In this document: piece after piece, positions 53,366-62,138 of the stretch
Numbering within the stretch: the first letter of the stretch is position 1
Layout: each line of letters opens with the position of its first letter
NCBI RefSeq assembly: GCF_010723575.1
Contig: NZ_BLKZ01000001.1
Span: 5,456,001-5,520,000 of the forward strand
Direction of reading: 5' to 3'
DNA: 64,000 bases
Source: Mycobacterium bourgelatii
GTDB lineage: Bacteria; Actinomycetota; Actinomycetes; Mycobacteriales; Mycobacteriaceae
Made by a program: the position numbers and the translations under genes
The notes under the pieces: generated by a model
The model's input: the letters and a program-made list of their open reading frames with translations, nothing else
Databases searched by the model: none
Told to the model about the DNA's origin: nothing

Positions 53366-53676
53366 CGACAACAGGCGCCTTCGGCTCGTGAGGCCCAACT
53401 CGCGGCGACAATGACGTCAAGGACGAAATGCGCAGCGAATTGCAAGATCTCGGCTTCGCGAGGCCGTTCAGGGTCTCCCTCCTCACGCCAGCCCTCCGTT
53501 CCGTTGCGTGAGTTGGCGCTCCAACCCGATGCCAGCCCGGCCCAGCGTCCACGAATTGAAGCGTGCAGCGATTATTACTCATCCGACGCTCCGGCGGAAT
53601 GGGAAACCAAAACCGTTATCGGACACCCCGTGAACCGATATGAGTTTGGCCTCCGCGTCTTACACAACTCGAGCCC
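53366..53676. other. Intergenic leader of the mce operon
   Basis: 311 bases between the CoA-transferase stop and yrbEA, both transcribed leftward, so an mce promoter is expected here. I see no GAGAAT palindrome, no KstR-like site and no clear -35/-10 pair. Only a GC-rich tract with short inverted bits is present, and open frames there look non-coding. Confidence 0.4.
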
Positions 53677-54882
53677 CTAGGTGACGGCGCCGGCTGTCTT
53701 CAGTTCGATGATGCGGTCCCAGTCCAGCCCTAGTTCCAACAGGATTTCGTCTGTCTGTTCGGCGAATCCGGGCGCGGGGCCGGTCTGCGGCGCGGTGACG
53801 TCGAACTGCACCGGGTTGGCGGCGAGGTCGAGTTCGCCTGCGCGCACTATATATTCGTTCGCGCGGATCTGCGGGTCGGCTGCCACTTGCAGGGTGTCCT
53901 GCACCGGCGCCCAGGGCCCGGCAAGAGTGGCAAAGCGTTCGCTCCACTCGGCAAGCGTGCGGGTTGCGATGACCTTTTTCAAGATCTCAACCGCTTCCGC
54001 TGTGTTGGCGGCGATTTTTTCCGCGTCGGCGAAGCGTGGGTCGTCGATCAATTCCGGTCGTTCGATGTGCTTGCACACGTCGGCCCAGTACTTGCCGGGC
54101 TGCATCATCACCAGCGATATGTGGCGGCCGTCGGCCGTCGGGTACACCCCCACGAGGGGGTTGATCGGCGAGCCATGGACGCCGGCCGGCGGCGCGTGCA
54201 GTAACTGACCGAGGTGGTTCGTCAGCGCCACCGTGTGGCCCATCGACCACACGCCGCTACCGAGCAATGAGACATCGACTACGGACGGTTCGCCGCTGCG
54301 CTCGCGCTTCAGCAAAGCTGCCGCGATGCCGCCGGCGAGGTTGGTGCCGGAGATGGTGTCGCCAAAGGCGGGGCCCGGCGGATTGACCATCCCCTCGTAG
54401 CCCATCGGCGTGATCGTCGCCGCGGTTCCGGCCCGGCACCAGAACGCGGTCATGTCGTAGCCGCCCTTGTCGGACTCAGAGCCACGCGGACCGAGGGCGC
54501 TGCCCCGCGCGTAGATGATCTTCGGGTTTACCGCGCGGATGTCGTCGACGTCGATGCCGAACTTGCGCCGGGCGTCAGGCAGGAAACTGGTGAGGAACAC
54601 ATCGGACCGGCGGGCCAACTCGTGCAGAACTTCCTTGCCCTCGGGTACCGACATGTCCAACCCGATGCTGCGCTTGCCGCGGTTGGCGTGCTCGATGTTG
54701 GGGTTGGGGTCGCCCTCGACCCGCAGCATGCCGGTCTGCCGCAGGCCACGCTGGGGATCGCCGGTCACCGCATGCTCGACCTTGACCACGTCGGCACCCC
54801 ACTCGGCCAGTACGGCGCCCGCCGACGGGACGAACCCGTACATCGCGACCTCCAGGACGCGGATGCCCTCCAGCGGCCTCAT
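53677..54882 (-). CDS. CoA-transferase family III (CaiB/BaiF) protein
   Basis: 401 residues. MRPLEGIRVLEVAMYGFVPSAG at the N-terminus and VLAEWGADVVKVEHAVTGDP form the Rossmann CoA-binding part; the catalytic aspartate is expected in SDKGGYDMTAFWCRAG; EPSVVDVSLLGSGVW follows. It transfers CoA between carboxylic acids, or could be a racemase-type member. Often found next to steroid and bile-acid catabolism. Divergent from the SDR gene; a GAGAAT-type site lies 78 bases upstream. Distinct from far at 25.4 kb. Confidence 0.87.
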   Translation of the reverse strand: MRPLEGIRVLEVAMYGFVPSAGAVLAEWGADVVKVEHAVTGDPQRGLRQTGMLRVEGDPNPNIEHANRGKRSIGLDMSVPEGKEVLHELARRSDVFLTSFLPDARRKFGIDVDDIRAVNPKIIYARGSALGPRGSESDKGGYDMTAFWCRAGTAATITPMGYEGMVNPPGPAFGDTISGTNLAGGIAAALLKRERSGEPSVVDVSLLGSGVWSMGHTVALTNHLGQLLHAPPAGVHGSPINPLVGVYPTADGRHISLVMMQPGKYWADVCKHIERPELIDDPRFADAEKIAANTAEAVEILKKVIATRTLAEWSERFATLAGPWAPVQDTLQVAADPQIRANEYIVRAGELDLAANPVQFDVTAPQTGPAPGFAEQTDEILLELGLDWDRIIELKTAGAVT

Positions 54883-54959
54883 GCCCGTCCCCTCTTGAGT
54901 CCCCCTAGAGCCAGGTCCTGCGCAGGCATGATCGATACCCCCAGTGTGGTGAGTGTCAC

Positions 54960-54974
54960 GAAAATTTCATTCTC
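54960..54974. promoter_or_regulatory. GAGAAT-type site upstream of the CoA-transferase
   Basis: GAAAATTTCATTCTC (minus strand GAGAATGAAATTTTC) is nearly palindromic and matches the shared motif. It lies 78 bases before the CoA-transferase start. The rest of the 329-base gap to the SDR gene holds only another site at 55137 and an isolated GAGAAT at 55004. Confidence 0.55.
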
Positions 54975-55136
54975 TTCCCCGGCGAATACTACATTCGGGC
55001 TCGGAGAATTCAACAAATTTCCAGGAACTGGACAAAGTCACCGGCTGGCTAAGCAACCGCTCAGTGGAACGCGCCTTCGGCCTCTCACCGCAGGCCGCGC
55101 ACGGTTTTCGCGCTTGCTTGCGAGCCGCTTCGGCAT

Positions 55137-55151
55137 GAGAGTAAGGTTCTC
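55137..55151. promoter_or_regulatory. GAGAAT-type palindrome upstream of the SDR-ferredoxin-P450 operon
   Basis: GAGAGTAAGGTTCTC, within the larger inverted repeat ATGAGA...TCTCAT (55135-55153). It lies 61 bases before the SDR start; CATAAT just after it could be the -10 box. Confidence 0.62.
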
Positions 55152-55211
55152 ATAATTGTAAGGGAGATTCTTTTTGAGTGAGATGCTCCGCCTTGTAGCA
55201 AAGGCCTCGAC

Positions 55212-55913
55212 ATGAAGACGGCGGTCGTAACCGGTGGTGGATCCGGCATCGGCCTGGCCGTCGTGCGTCGGCTGCGCGCCGACGGTCTCGACGTGGCCAC
55301 GATCGACCTCCAATCGTCGGACGACGACCTCGCCTACACCGCCGACGTGACGGACCGGTCGCAGGTCGACGCCGCCGTCTCAGCGATCCGCGACCGATTG
55401 GGCCCGATCACCGTTCTGGTGAACGCGGCCGGTCTGGACGGGTTCAAGAAGTTCGCCAACATCACCTTCGAGGACTGGCAGCGCGTAATCGATGTCAACC
55501 TCAACGGGGTCTTCCACACGATCCAGGCGGTGCTGCCCGACATGCTGGAGGCCGGCTGGGGACGGATCGTCAACATCTCGTCGTCGAGCGCGCATTCCGG
55601 CCAACCCTTCATGGCGCACTACGTGGCCGCCAAGTCCGCGGTCAACGGCCTCACCAAGTCGCTGGCACTCGAGTACGGCCCGAGCGGCATCACGGTCAAC
55701 GCCGTGCCTCCCGGCTTCATCGACACCCCGATGTTGCGCAAGGCCGAGACACAGGGCTTGCTCGGCGACGTGGAGCAGACCATCGCCCGGACTCCAGTGC
55801 GCCGGATGGGCAAGCCGGAAGATATCGCCGCCGCGTGCGCCTTTCTGGTGTCGGAGGAAGCCGGCTACATCACCGGTCAGATATTGGGCGTCAACGGCGG
55901 CCGCAACACCTGA
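55212..55913 (+). CDS. Short-chain dehydrogenase/reductase
   Basis: 233 residues, classical SDR. Cofactor motif TGGGSGIGLAV; DVTDRSQVD; catalytic serine in NISSSSAHSG, tyrosine and lysine in YVAAK (about 152 and 156); PPGFIDTPM. It probably oxidises or reduces a hydroxyl group on a lipid or steroid-like molecule. First gene of an SDR-ferredoxin-P450 operon (15-base gaps), so it may act on the P450 product. Prefers NAD or NADP: not clear. Confidence 0.88.
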   Translation: MKTAVVTGGGSGIGLAVVRRLRADGLDVATIDLQSSDDDLAYTADVTDRSQVDAAVSAIRDRLGPITVLVNAAGLDGFKKFANITFEDWQRVIDVNLNGVFHTIQAVLPDMLEAGWGRIVNISSSSAHSGQPFMAHYVAAKSAVNGLTKSLALEYGPSGITVNAVPPGFIDTPMLRKAETQGLLGDVEQTIARTPVRRMGKPEDIAAACAFLVSEEAGYITGQILGVNGGRNT

Positions 55914-55928
55914 GCTCAAGGAGACAAC

Positions 55929-56129
55929 GTGAAGGTATGGGTTGATCCCGAACGCTGCCAAGGCCACACGCTGTGCGCGATGATTGCTCCAGAATCATTC
56001 CAGCTCAGCGACATTGACGGCAGTTCCTCGGCGGTCAGTGAGGTGGTTCCGGCCGACCAGCAGGACCTGGTCCGCGAAGCCGCGCACTCCTGTCCGGAGC
56101 AGGCCATCCTCGTGACAGACGAAACGTAA
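55929..56129 (+). CDS. 3Fe-4S-type ferredoxin partner of the P450
   Basis: 66 residues. Cluster ligands Cys10, Cys16 and Cys55; the position where a fourth cysteine would be is His13 (CQGHTLC), the pattern of mycobacterial P450 ferredoxins with a 3Fe-4S cluster. It delivers electrons to the P450 that starts 15 bases later. GTG start with AAGGAGAC upstream. Acidic, cytosolic. A ferredoxin reductase must come from elsewhere. Confidence 0.9.
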   Translation: MKVWVDPERCQGHTLCAMIAPESFQLSDIDGSSSAVSEVVPADQQDLVREAAHSCPEQAILVTDET

Positions 56130-56144
56130 AGGGGGCGAGCCGCT

Positions 56145-57515
56145 TTGAGTGTGGACGACATCGTGAGTGACAGCGACAGCGATCGCAAGAAGAACCGGTA
56201 TCACTTCGATCGGCACGCCGCCGACTACCGGGAGAAGTTCGAGAGCATCACCGAGGAGATGCACGCCAAGTGCCCGATGGCGTGGACCGACACCTACGGC
56301 GGGCACTGGGTCGCGGCCGGAAGCACCGAGGTGTTCGAGCTGGCACGGTGCCCGGCGGTCTCCAATGATCACGACATCCACGGCGAACGACGCGGCTACA
56401 AGGGCATTTCCATCCCGACGGCCAGCCGGGTGAGCGTAGTACGGGGCGGCATCCTGGAAATGGATGACCCGGAGCACCGCACCTACCGGACGGTGCTGAA
56501 CCCGTACCTGTCCCCTGCCGCGGTCAAGCGCTGGGAACCGTTCATCGACGACGTGACCCGCGCCTGTCTGGACGAGAAGATCGAGACGGGCCACATCGAC
56601 TTCGTCGACGATCTGGCCAATATCGTGCCCGCCGTGCTGACGCTGGCGATGCTGGGCATCCCGCTGAAGAAGTGGAACCTATACAGCGAGCCGGTCCATG
56701 CCGCCGTATACACCCCGGAGCACTCCCCCGACATCGAGCGGGTCACCGCGATGCACCGGGAGATGGGCCTCGACATGGTCAACAACATGCTGGAGATTCG
56801 CGAGAATCCGCGTCCCGGCATCGTGAATGGGCTGCTGCAGATGCGGATCGACGGCGAACCGGCTCCGGACCTCGAGATTCTGGGCAATCTCGGCTTGGTC
56901 ATCGGCGGCGGGTTCGACACCACGACGGCGTTGACCGCGCATTCGCTGGAATGGCTTTCGGAGAATCCCGAGCAACGAGAGCGCCTGCGGGACAACCTGG
57001 ACACTCTGCTCGACCCGGCGACCGAGGAGTTCTTGCGCTTCTTCACCCCGGCGCCCGGCGACGGCAGAACCTTCTCCGACGATGTCGAAGTCAATGGTTA
57101 TCGGTTCAAAGAGGGTGAGCGGCTGTGGATTTCGTGGGCCATGGCCAATCGCGACCCGTCGGTGTTCCCCGAACCGAACGCGATCGTCCTTGATCGTAAG
57201 GGCAACCGGCACTTCAGCTTTGGTATCGGCGTGCATCGGTGCATCGGATCGAACGTGGCGCGCACCGTGTTCAAGTCCATGCTGACCGCGGTGCTCGACC
57301 GGATGCCCGACTACCACTGCGATCCCGACGGCGCCGTGCACTACGAGAGCATCGGTGTCATTCAGGGCATGCGCAAGCTGCCGGCCACCTTCACGCCCGG
57401 CCGCCGGGTCGGTGCAGGTCTCGACGAAACCCTGGACAAGTTGCAACGCATTTGCGATGAACAAGAGCTCGCCAGGCCCGTCACGGAGCGCAAGGAAGCC
57501 GCGGTCATCGACTAG
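56145..57515 (+). CDS. Cytochrome P450 (ferredoxin-linked)
   Basis: 456 residues. I-helix variant GGGFDTTTALTAHS (Asp-Thr in place of Glu-Thr), ExxR in EEFLRFFTP, heme loop FSFGIGVHRCIGSNVAR with the Cys ligand. It has an unusual C-terminal 40-residue extension past the typical end (QRICDEQELARPV). TTG start after GGGGGCGAG, or the GTG two codons on. Operon partner of the ferredoxin, and likely hydroxylates a lipid or terpenoid; subfamily not assigned. Confidence 0.9.
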   Translation: MSVDDIVSDSDSDRKKNRYHFDRHAADYREKFESITEEMHAKCPMAWTDTYGGHWVAAGSTEVFELARCPAVSNDHDIHGERRGYKGISIPTASRVSVVRGGILEMDDPEHRTYRTVLNPYLSPAAVKRWEPFIDDVTRACLDEKIETGHIDFVDDLANIVPAVLTLAMLGIPLKKWNLYSEPVHAAVYTPEHSPDIERVTAMHREMGLDMVNNMLEIRENPRPGIVNGLLQMRIDGEPAPDLEILGNLGLVIGGGFDTTTALTAHSLEWLSENPEQRERLRDNLDTLLDPATEEFLRFFTPAPGDGRTFSDDVEVNGYRFKEGERLWISWAMANRDPSVFPEPNAIVLDRKGNRHFSFGIGVHRCIGSNVARTVFKSMLTAVLDRMPDYHCDPDGAVHYESIGVIQGMRKLPATFTPGRRVGAGLDETLDKLQRICDEQELARPVTERKEAAVID

Positions 57516-57675
57516 TGGCAATCGCAAGGGCGGCCGTGGCGATCGCAAGCGCGGCGAAGCCGGGCGCAGCGGGTCGCCACAATGGGGCGAAGCCGGCCGC
57601 AGCGGGTCGCCACCATCGGACCAGTGGCGATCGCAAGCGCGGCGGAGCCGGGCGCAGCGGGTCGCCACCATCGGA
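57516..57675. repeat. Tandem degenerate GC-rich direct repeats after the P450
   Basis: The unit TGGCGATCGCAAGCGCGGCG, then AGCCGGGCGCAGCGGGTCGC, then CACCATCGGA occurs clearly at 57537 and 57625, with a partial copy at 57516 and a truncated one around 57586. It begins right after the P450 stop. Open frames here are repeat artefacts. Confidence 0.8.
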
Positions 57676-57816
57676 CTGGCCCACCTCGCCGCGACGTCGC
57701 GGCGCCCCCCGATAGCGGGCCCATTGACGTGCACGAATTTCCAGATTAGGCCTGTGCAGTGTGGTCGCGCTCTATATTGAGTCCGAGCGCGTGTGCTAGA
57801 GATGGGAGACGCGTCG

Positions 57817-58245
57817 GTGAAGACTTTCGCAGCAAGCATTGCGCTTGCCATGGCCGCGCTGACTATTACACCGGCCGCCCACGCGGACATGCAGGTTGGC
57901 AACTATCTGGCGAATACGGACCGGGATCGCGGCCACAGCTGGATCTGGGCGATTAGGCCGTGCCCGTCTCGCGCATCGGGATGCCTGACCATCCAGGCGG
58001 TACCGCAACCCAATGGGCAAGCGGCGCCCTACAAAGGAGACGCGTGGTTGTCCAATGGCCGCTACACCATGACCGTCGACGTGCCAGATGGTGTGCGCTG
58101 CGTGGTCCAGTTTTTTCCCTCGCATGACGTCTATTCGTGGGATGCGGTCACATTGAGTGGCGAATTGGTCACCACATACGACACCGGCTGTGGCGGCGGA
58201 CCCGGGGGCACAGACACTTATCCCTTCACGCTTGTGCGATGGTAG
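57817..58245 (+). CDS. Exported protein of unknown function
   Basis: 142 residues. Signal peptide (VKTFAASIALAMAALTITP, cleavage near AHAD). The mature part has two cysteine pairs (RPCPSRASGCLTI; RCVVQF with TGCGGG) and a Gly-rich loop GCGGGPGGTD. Similar in style to the exported protein at 43265. The GTG start has GGGAGA upstream; ATG at 57802 is an alternative. No family recognised. Confidence 0.7.
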   Translation: MKTFAASIALAMAALTITPAAHADMQVGNYLANTDRDRGHSWIWAIRPCPSRASGCLTIQAVPQPNGQAAPYKGDAWLSNGRYTMTVDVPDGVRCVVQFFPSHDVYSWDAVTLSGELVTTYDTGCGGGPGGTDTYPFTLVRW

Positions 58246-58390
58246 CCGCGAACGCCTTTGTCTTCGGGAACGATTCCCGCACTGAACCCAGGTGGACGTG
58301 CGCGCCTGCTTGGCCGCTTCATCGAGGCGCGTGCCCACTCAATTGATATCGGAGTTCTGTCGATGATGATGACGACGCGCGGGAAGCGCA

Positions 58391-59254
58391 GTGGTTAAGG
58401 CGAAGCCACCGTCCCAAGATTCGGCGATATCGCAAGCCGAGGCAATGGCGTTGCTCGAGGAAGCCGAGGCAGAAGCCGCCGAAGCCGAAGCGTTGGCCGC
58501 CGCCGCTCGCGCGCGGGCCCGTGTCGCCCGGCTACGGCGCGAGGCGCAGGAGAAGTCCGAAGCCGCCGAGGCCGAGTCGGCGGAGTCCACCCAGGTCGGG
58601 GACACCGAGGCCGAGGCTAAATCCGAATCCGCCGAGATCACTGAGGTCGAGACCGCCGACCCACAAGGCCCCGACGTCGAAGAGTCCGATCCCGAGACCG
58701 ATGAAGAGACCGTCGAAGCTGCGGTACCGGAATCGCGGCGCCGGAGGCGGATTAGGGCCGCAAGCCGGTTGCCGTCACTGTCAGCGACTTTCAAAGTGGT
58801 CGCGATCATCCTCATCTGCGCATTTGCTGGCGCTAGCGGATACATGGTGTGGGAAGACCACAACGCCGCCGAGCGGCGGCAGCGCGCCGCGAACTTCATC
58901 GCCGGGGCCAAGCAGGGCGTGATTAACATGGCGTCCTTGGACTTCCACAGGGCCAAGGAGGACGTCCAGCGGCTGCTTGACAGCTCCACCGGCCAGTTCC
59001 GGGACGAATTCCAGCAGCGTGCAAAGGATTTCGTGACGGTTGTCGAGGAGTCCCAAGTAATAACGCAGGGAACGATCAACGCGGCGGCCGTCGAATCGAT
59101 GGATGAGCATTCCGCATCGGTGTTGGTCTCGGCGACCTCGACGATCACCAATGCCGATGGCGCAAAGGACGAACCACGCGTGTGGCGGCTGCGGGTAACC
59201 GTGACCGAAGAAGGCGGACAGTACAAGATGTCGAAATTGGAGTTCGTGCCGTGA
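58391..59254 (+). CDS. Mce-associated membrane protein, pair C first member
   Basis: 287 residues, GTG start. Very acidic coiled-coil head rich in Glu-Ala (EEAEAEAAEAEALAAAARAR), then a Glu/Asp-rich stretch, a basic segment, one membrane helix (VVAIILICAFAGASGYMVW), and the Mas domain (FIAGAKQGVINMASLDFHR, LDSSTGQFRDEFQQ, KMSKLEFVP). Longest of the three first members. Its stop overlaps the next start as GTGA. Confidence 0.83.
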   Translation: MVKAKPPSQDSAISQAEAMALLEEAEAEAAEAEALAAAARARARVARLRREAQEKSEAAEAESAESTQVGDTEAEAKSESAEITEVETADPQGPDVEESDPETDEETVEAAVPESRRRRRIRAASRLPSLSATFKVVAIILICAFAGASGYMVWEDHNAAERRQRAANFIAGAKQGVINMASLDFHRAKEDVQRLLDSSTGQFRDEFQQRAKDFVTVVEESQVITQGTINAAAVESMDEHSASVLVSATSTITNADGAKDEPRVWRLRVTVTEEGGQYKMSKLEFVP

Positions 59255-59862
59255 CCGATCAAACCCGCGACCTCCAAACCACCGAAATCATCGATACCGA
59301 AGAGGCCATCGACGACGATCAGGACTACTCCCCCATGCAAACCGAACGCGAGCCGGGTACCTGGTCACGCACGCTGGGGAAGGTGAAAGTCGTTCCTGCG
59401 ACCCTGATACTCCTGCTGGTGATATCCGTCGGTGTGGCGACGTGGGTGTACGTCGAGCGCTATCAGCCGAACCGACGGACCGATCCCGGCGTCGCCCGGG
59501 CGGTTGCCAGCGCGGCCTCCGAGGGAACGGTTGCGCTGCTCTCGTATTCACCCGAGTCGCTCGACAAGGACTTCGCCACCGCCAGGGCACACCTGTCCGG
59601 GAATTTCCTGTCGTACTACAACCAATTCACCGAGCAGATCGTGGCTCCCGCGGCCAAACAGAAGGCGCTGAAAACCACCGCCCACGTTGTCGGGACCGCG
59701 GTGTCGGAGTTACACCCGGACTCGGCCGTCGTCCTGGTTTACGTCAACCAGATCACCACAAGCAAAGACAATCCGGATCCCTCCGTGTCGTCCAGCAGTG
59801 TCCTGGTGAGCTTGAGCCGGATTGACGGCGACTGGCTGATCACCAAGTTCGACCCGGTTTAG
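59251..59862 (+). CDS. Mce-associated membrane protein, pair C second member
   Basis: 203 residues: acidic head, one membrane helix (about 50-70, ATLILLLVISVGVATWVYV), NTF2-like Mas domain (AVASAASEGTVALLSYSPES, ARAHLSGNFLSYYNQFTEQI, GDWLITKFDPV). Closest to the 40060 and 42118 products by the LSYYNQFTE-like block. It ends before a long palindrome at 59879 and converges with the acyl-CoA dehydrogenase pair. Confidence 0.85.
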   Translation: MTDQTRDLQTTEIIDTEEAIDDDQDYSPMQTEREPGTWSRTLGKVKVVPATLILLLVISVGVATWVYVERYQPNRRTDPGVARAVASAASEGTVALLSYSPESLDKDFATARAHLSGNFLSYYNQFTEQIVAPAAKQKALKTTAHVVGTAVSELHPDSAVVLVYVNQITTSKDNPDPSVSSSSVLVSLSRIDGDWLITKFDPV

Positions 59863-59878
59863 GACACACCGACTCTTC

Positions 59879-59938
59879 GCGAGCAGACGCAAACTTGTAT
59901 GAAAATCGGGGTTTTCGTACAAGTTTGCGTCTGCTCGC
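59879..59938. repeat. Long palindromic intergenic repeat, copy 3
   Basis: 27-base arms (59879-59905 and 59912-59938) with one non-Watson-Crick pair (a possible G-U) and a 6-base loop. The arms begin GCGAGCAGACGCAAACTTGT. Nearly the same arms occur at 13085 and 19062. It lies between two convergent genes. Confidence 0.88.
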
Positions 59939-59949
59939 CGGGGGCAAAT

Positions 59950-61125
59950 TTAGCCGCGTGGCAGCCCGAGCACCCGCTGGGCGATGATGTTGCGCTGGAT
60001 CTCCGACGTACCGCCGGCGATGGTGCCCGAGAAGCTGCGGGCGTACCGTTCGAACCAACTAGCGAAATAGTGGTCGAGATTCATCGGCGCGTACGGGCCG
60101 GTCAACGCGGGGTGCACCAAACCATCGGGCCCAGCAGCCTCTAACGCGTGTTGGCTGATACGCAATTCCGCCTCGGAGCCAAGCAATTTCAACACCGAGA
60201 TCGCGGCGGTATCGTCCTCACCGCGAGCGGCACGAGCCAGCGCCACCGACCCCAACAACCGCAACGCCTGCTTGTCCATGATCGTGCTGGCGTATTGGTC
60301 ACGGTCCAACGCAGTAACGGGATGGAAGTCGGTGAGCATGTTGTCCATCCGGTCGGCGAAGCCCAACCACATCATCGTGCGTTCGTGCCCAAGGGACCCG
60401 TTGGCCACCCGCCATCCCTCGTTGAGGGGGCCGACCAGGTTCTCCACGGGCACCCGAACATCGGTGAAGAACACCTCGTTGAAATCCAGGTCGTCGATGT
60501 CGCATATCGACGGAAAGGGCCGGCGCACCAACCCTTCGGTATCGGTCGGTATCACCAACGCGCTGATGCCCTTGTGTTTCGGCGCATCGGGATCGGTGCG
60601 AACAAAGGTCAACAACACATCGGCGTCGTGGGCTCCCGACGTCCACACCTTCTGCCCGTTGACCACAAAGTGATCGCCGTCCCGCACCGCGCGGGTGCGC
60701 AACGATGCCAGATCCGAACCCGCACTCGGTTCGCTCATGCCCAGCGAGGCCGTGATCTCGGCTCGCAGGATCGGCACCGCCCAACGACGCTTCTGCTCAT
60801 CGCTGCCGAACGACAACAACGACGCCGCAACGATATTCACGCCCTGAGGATTCAGACTGTGGTAGATCCGGCGCCGGCACAGTTCCTCGAGGTAGACGTA
60901 TTGCTGCAGCACCGTCGCGTTGCGCCCGCCGAACTCCGGCGGCTGGCTGGGCAGCAACCAGCCGTTGTCGAAGAGCAGGCGCTGCCAGCGGCGCGCCCAC
61001 TGCGGCATGTGCGACACCGAGCGCGGGCGCTCCAGCGTTTCGCTTGCGGGAGGGAGGTTTTCGTCGAGAAAGGCCGAGAACTCCGCCCGGAACTCCTCGA
61101 CGTCGGAATCAAAAGTCAGCTGCAC
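59950..61125 (-). CDS. Acyl-CoA dehydrogenase, larger subunit of a heteromeric pair
   Basis: 391 residues, FAD acyl-CoA dehydrogenase. TASLGMSEPSAGSDLASLRT and VVNGQKVWTSGAHDADVLLT are the FAD/substrate loops; GTIAGGTSEIQRNIIAQRVLG is the C-terminal adenine-binding motif. With the adjacent ~330-residue gene it matches the alpha/beta layout of FadE28-FadE29-type steroid enzymes. GTG start with GAGGAGTACC upstream, overlapping the 3' end of the smaller subunit gene by 17 bases. Confidence 0.88.
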   Translation of the reverse strand: MQLTFDSDVEEFRAEFSAFLDENLPPASETLERPRSVSHMPQWARRWQRLLFDNGWLLPSQPPEFGGRNATVLQQYVYLEELCRRRIYHSLNPQGVNIVAASLLSFGSDEQKRRWAVPILRAEITASLGMSEPSAGSDLASLRTRAVRDGDHFVVNGQKVWTSGAHDADVLLTFVRTDPDAPKHKGISALVIPTDTEGLVRRPFPSICDIDDLDFNEVFFTDVRVPVENLVGPLNEGWRVANGSLGHERTMMWLGFADRMDNMLTDFHPVTALDRDQYASTIMDKQALRLLGSVALARAARGEDDTAAISVLKLLGSEAELRISQHALEAAGPDGLVHPALTGPYAPMNLDHYFASWFERYARSFSGTIAGGTSEIQRNIIAQRVLGLPRG

Positions 61126-62107
61126 GGTACTCCTCGGCAATCAGTGCCCGATGTTCCGCCGCGCCGCCGAGCATCAGTTCGCCCGCCTTGGCCCGCTTCA
61201 GCGCAAACTGCAGGTCGTTCTCCCACGTGAAGCCCATTGCGCCGTGCAGTTGCAGGCCATGTCGAAAGACCAGGGACTGACATTCACCGGCCGATGCTTT
61301 GGCCATGGCGGCGGCCAACCGCCGACGCGGATCATCGGCGGCGATCGTCAACGCGGCGAAATAGGCCAGAGCCCGGGCACGCTGCACGGCGACGTGCATG
61401 TCGGCGGCCTTGTGCTGAACCGCCTGGAACGAGCCGATCGGTACCCCGAACTGGTGACGGCTGCGCACGTGCTCGAGCACCAGATCGAGGATGCGCTGGC
61501 AGGCGCCGACCATCGTGAGGGCCATGCCGGTCAACGCGACGTGACGAGCGCGCTCGGCGTCGACGTGCACCCGGGCGGTGTCGGGAACCCGGACCTGAGC
61601 GAACGTCAGGTCAGCCACGTGCAACACCGGGTCGAATACCGCCTCGCGCCGGGCCGAGACCTGACCGGCCTCGGTGATGAACACGCCCGCCTCCGTCACC
61701 ACTGCCAACCGGTCCACCCGGTCGCCGTCCAGCACATGGCGCGCCGTCCCATCCAGCACCCAGCCGTCGGCGTCTCGGCGCGCCGTCACCCCGGAGTACA
61801 CGGCGGTGCCCGACTGGTGCGGGTCAAACTGCGGTCCGGCCAACGGCGCGAATTGGCTCATCGTCGCCAGAAACGGAGTGGGATCGGTGGCGTGGCCCAG
61901 CTCTTCGAGCACGATCGCCAGTTCGACCGCGCTCTCGGGTTCGTTCAGCTCGGTCCAGCCGAGGTCCAGATAGACCTTCCACAGCGGGCTGGTGTCGACG
62001 CCTTTTTCGGCCACGCTACGCACCAGGGAGGGCGGACATTGCTTCGTGACGACGTCGCGCACCGTGTCCTGCCACAGGCGCTGATCCGCATCGAACTCCA
62101 ACAGCAT
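61109..62107 (-). CDS. Acyl-CoA dehydrogenase, smaller subunit of a heteromeric pair
   Basis: 332 residues, clearly acyl-CoA dehydrogenase fold but reduced: residues corresponding to the FAD site (GMALTMVGACQRILDLVLEH) and the C-terminal QLHGAMGFTWENDLQFALKR remain, while the middle loops are shortened. In FadE29-FadE28-type heterotetramers only one subunit per pair has a full active site. Starts at ATG with AGGAGGC upstream. It precedes the larger gene (17-base overlap), so both are made together. Confidence 0.87.
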   Translation of the reverse strand: MLLEFDADQRLWQDTVRDVVTKQCPPSLVRSVAEKGVDTSPLWKVYLDLGWTELNEPESAVELAIVLEELGHATDPTPFLATMSQFAPLAGPQFDPHQSGTAVYSGVTARRDADGWVLDGTARHVLDGDRVDRLAVVTEAGVFITEAGQVSARREAVFDPVLHVADLTFAQVRVPDTARVHVDAERARHVALTGMALTMVGACQRILDLVLEHVRSRHQFGVPIGSFQAVQHKAADMHVAVQRARALAYFAALTIAADDPRRRLAAAMAKASAGECQSLVFRHGLQLHGAMGFTWENDLQFALKRAKAGELMLGGAAEHRALIAEEYRAADF

Positions 62108-62138
62108 CGTCGGCCGCCTCCTGTCCTCACCGCGCTGT

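Noticed and set aside
54976..55010. CGAATACTACATTCG and GGAGAATTC as further sites of the shared motif
   Set aside because: The spacing of the first (5-base centre) differs from the others, and the second has no partner half-site.
57515..57715. 66-residue open frame in the tandem repeat after the P450
   Set aside because: It is a translation of the direct repeat; no start signal and it repeats itself.
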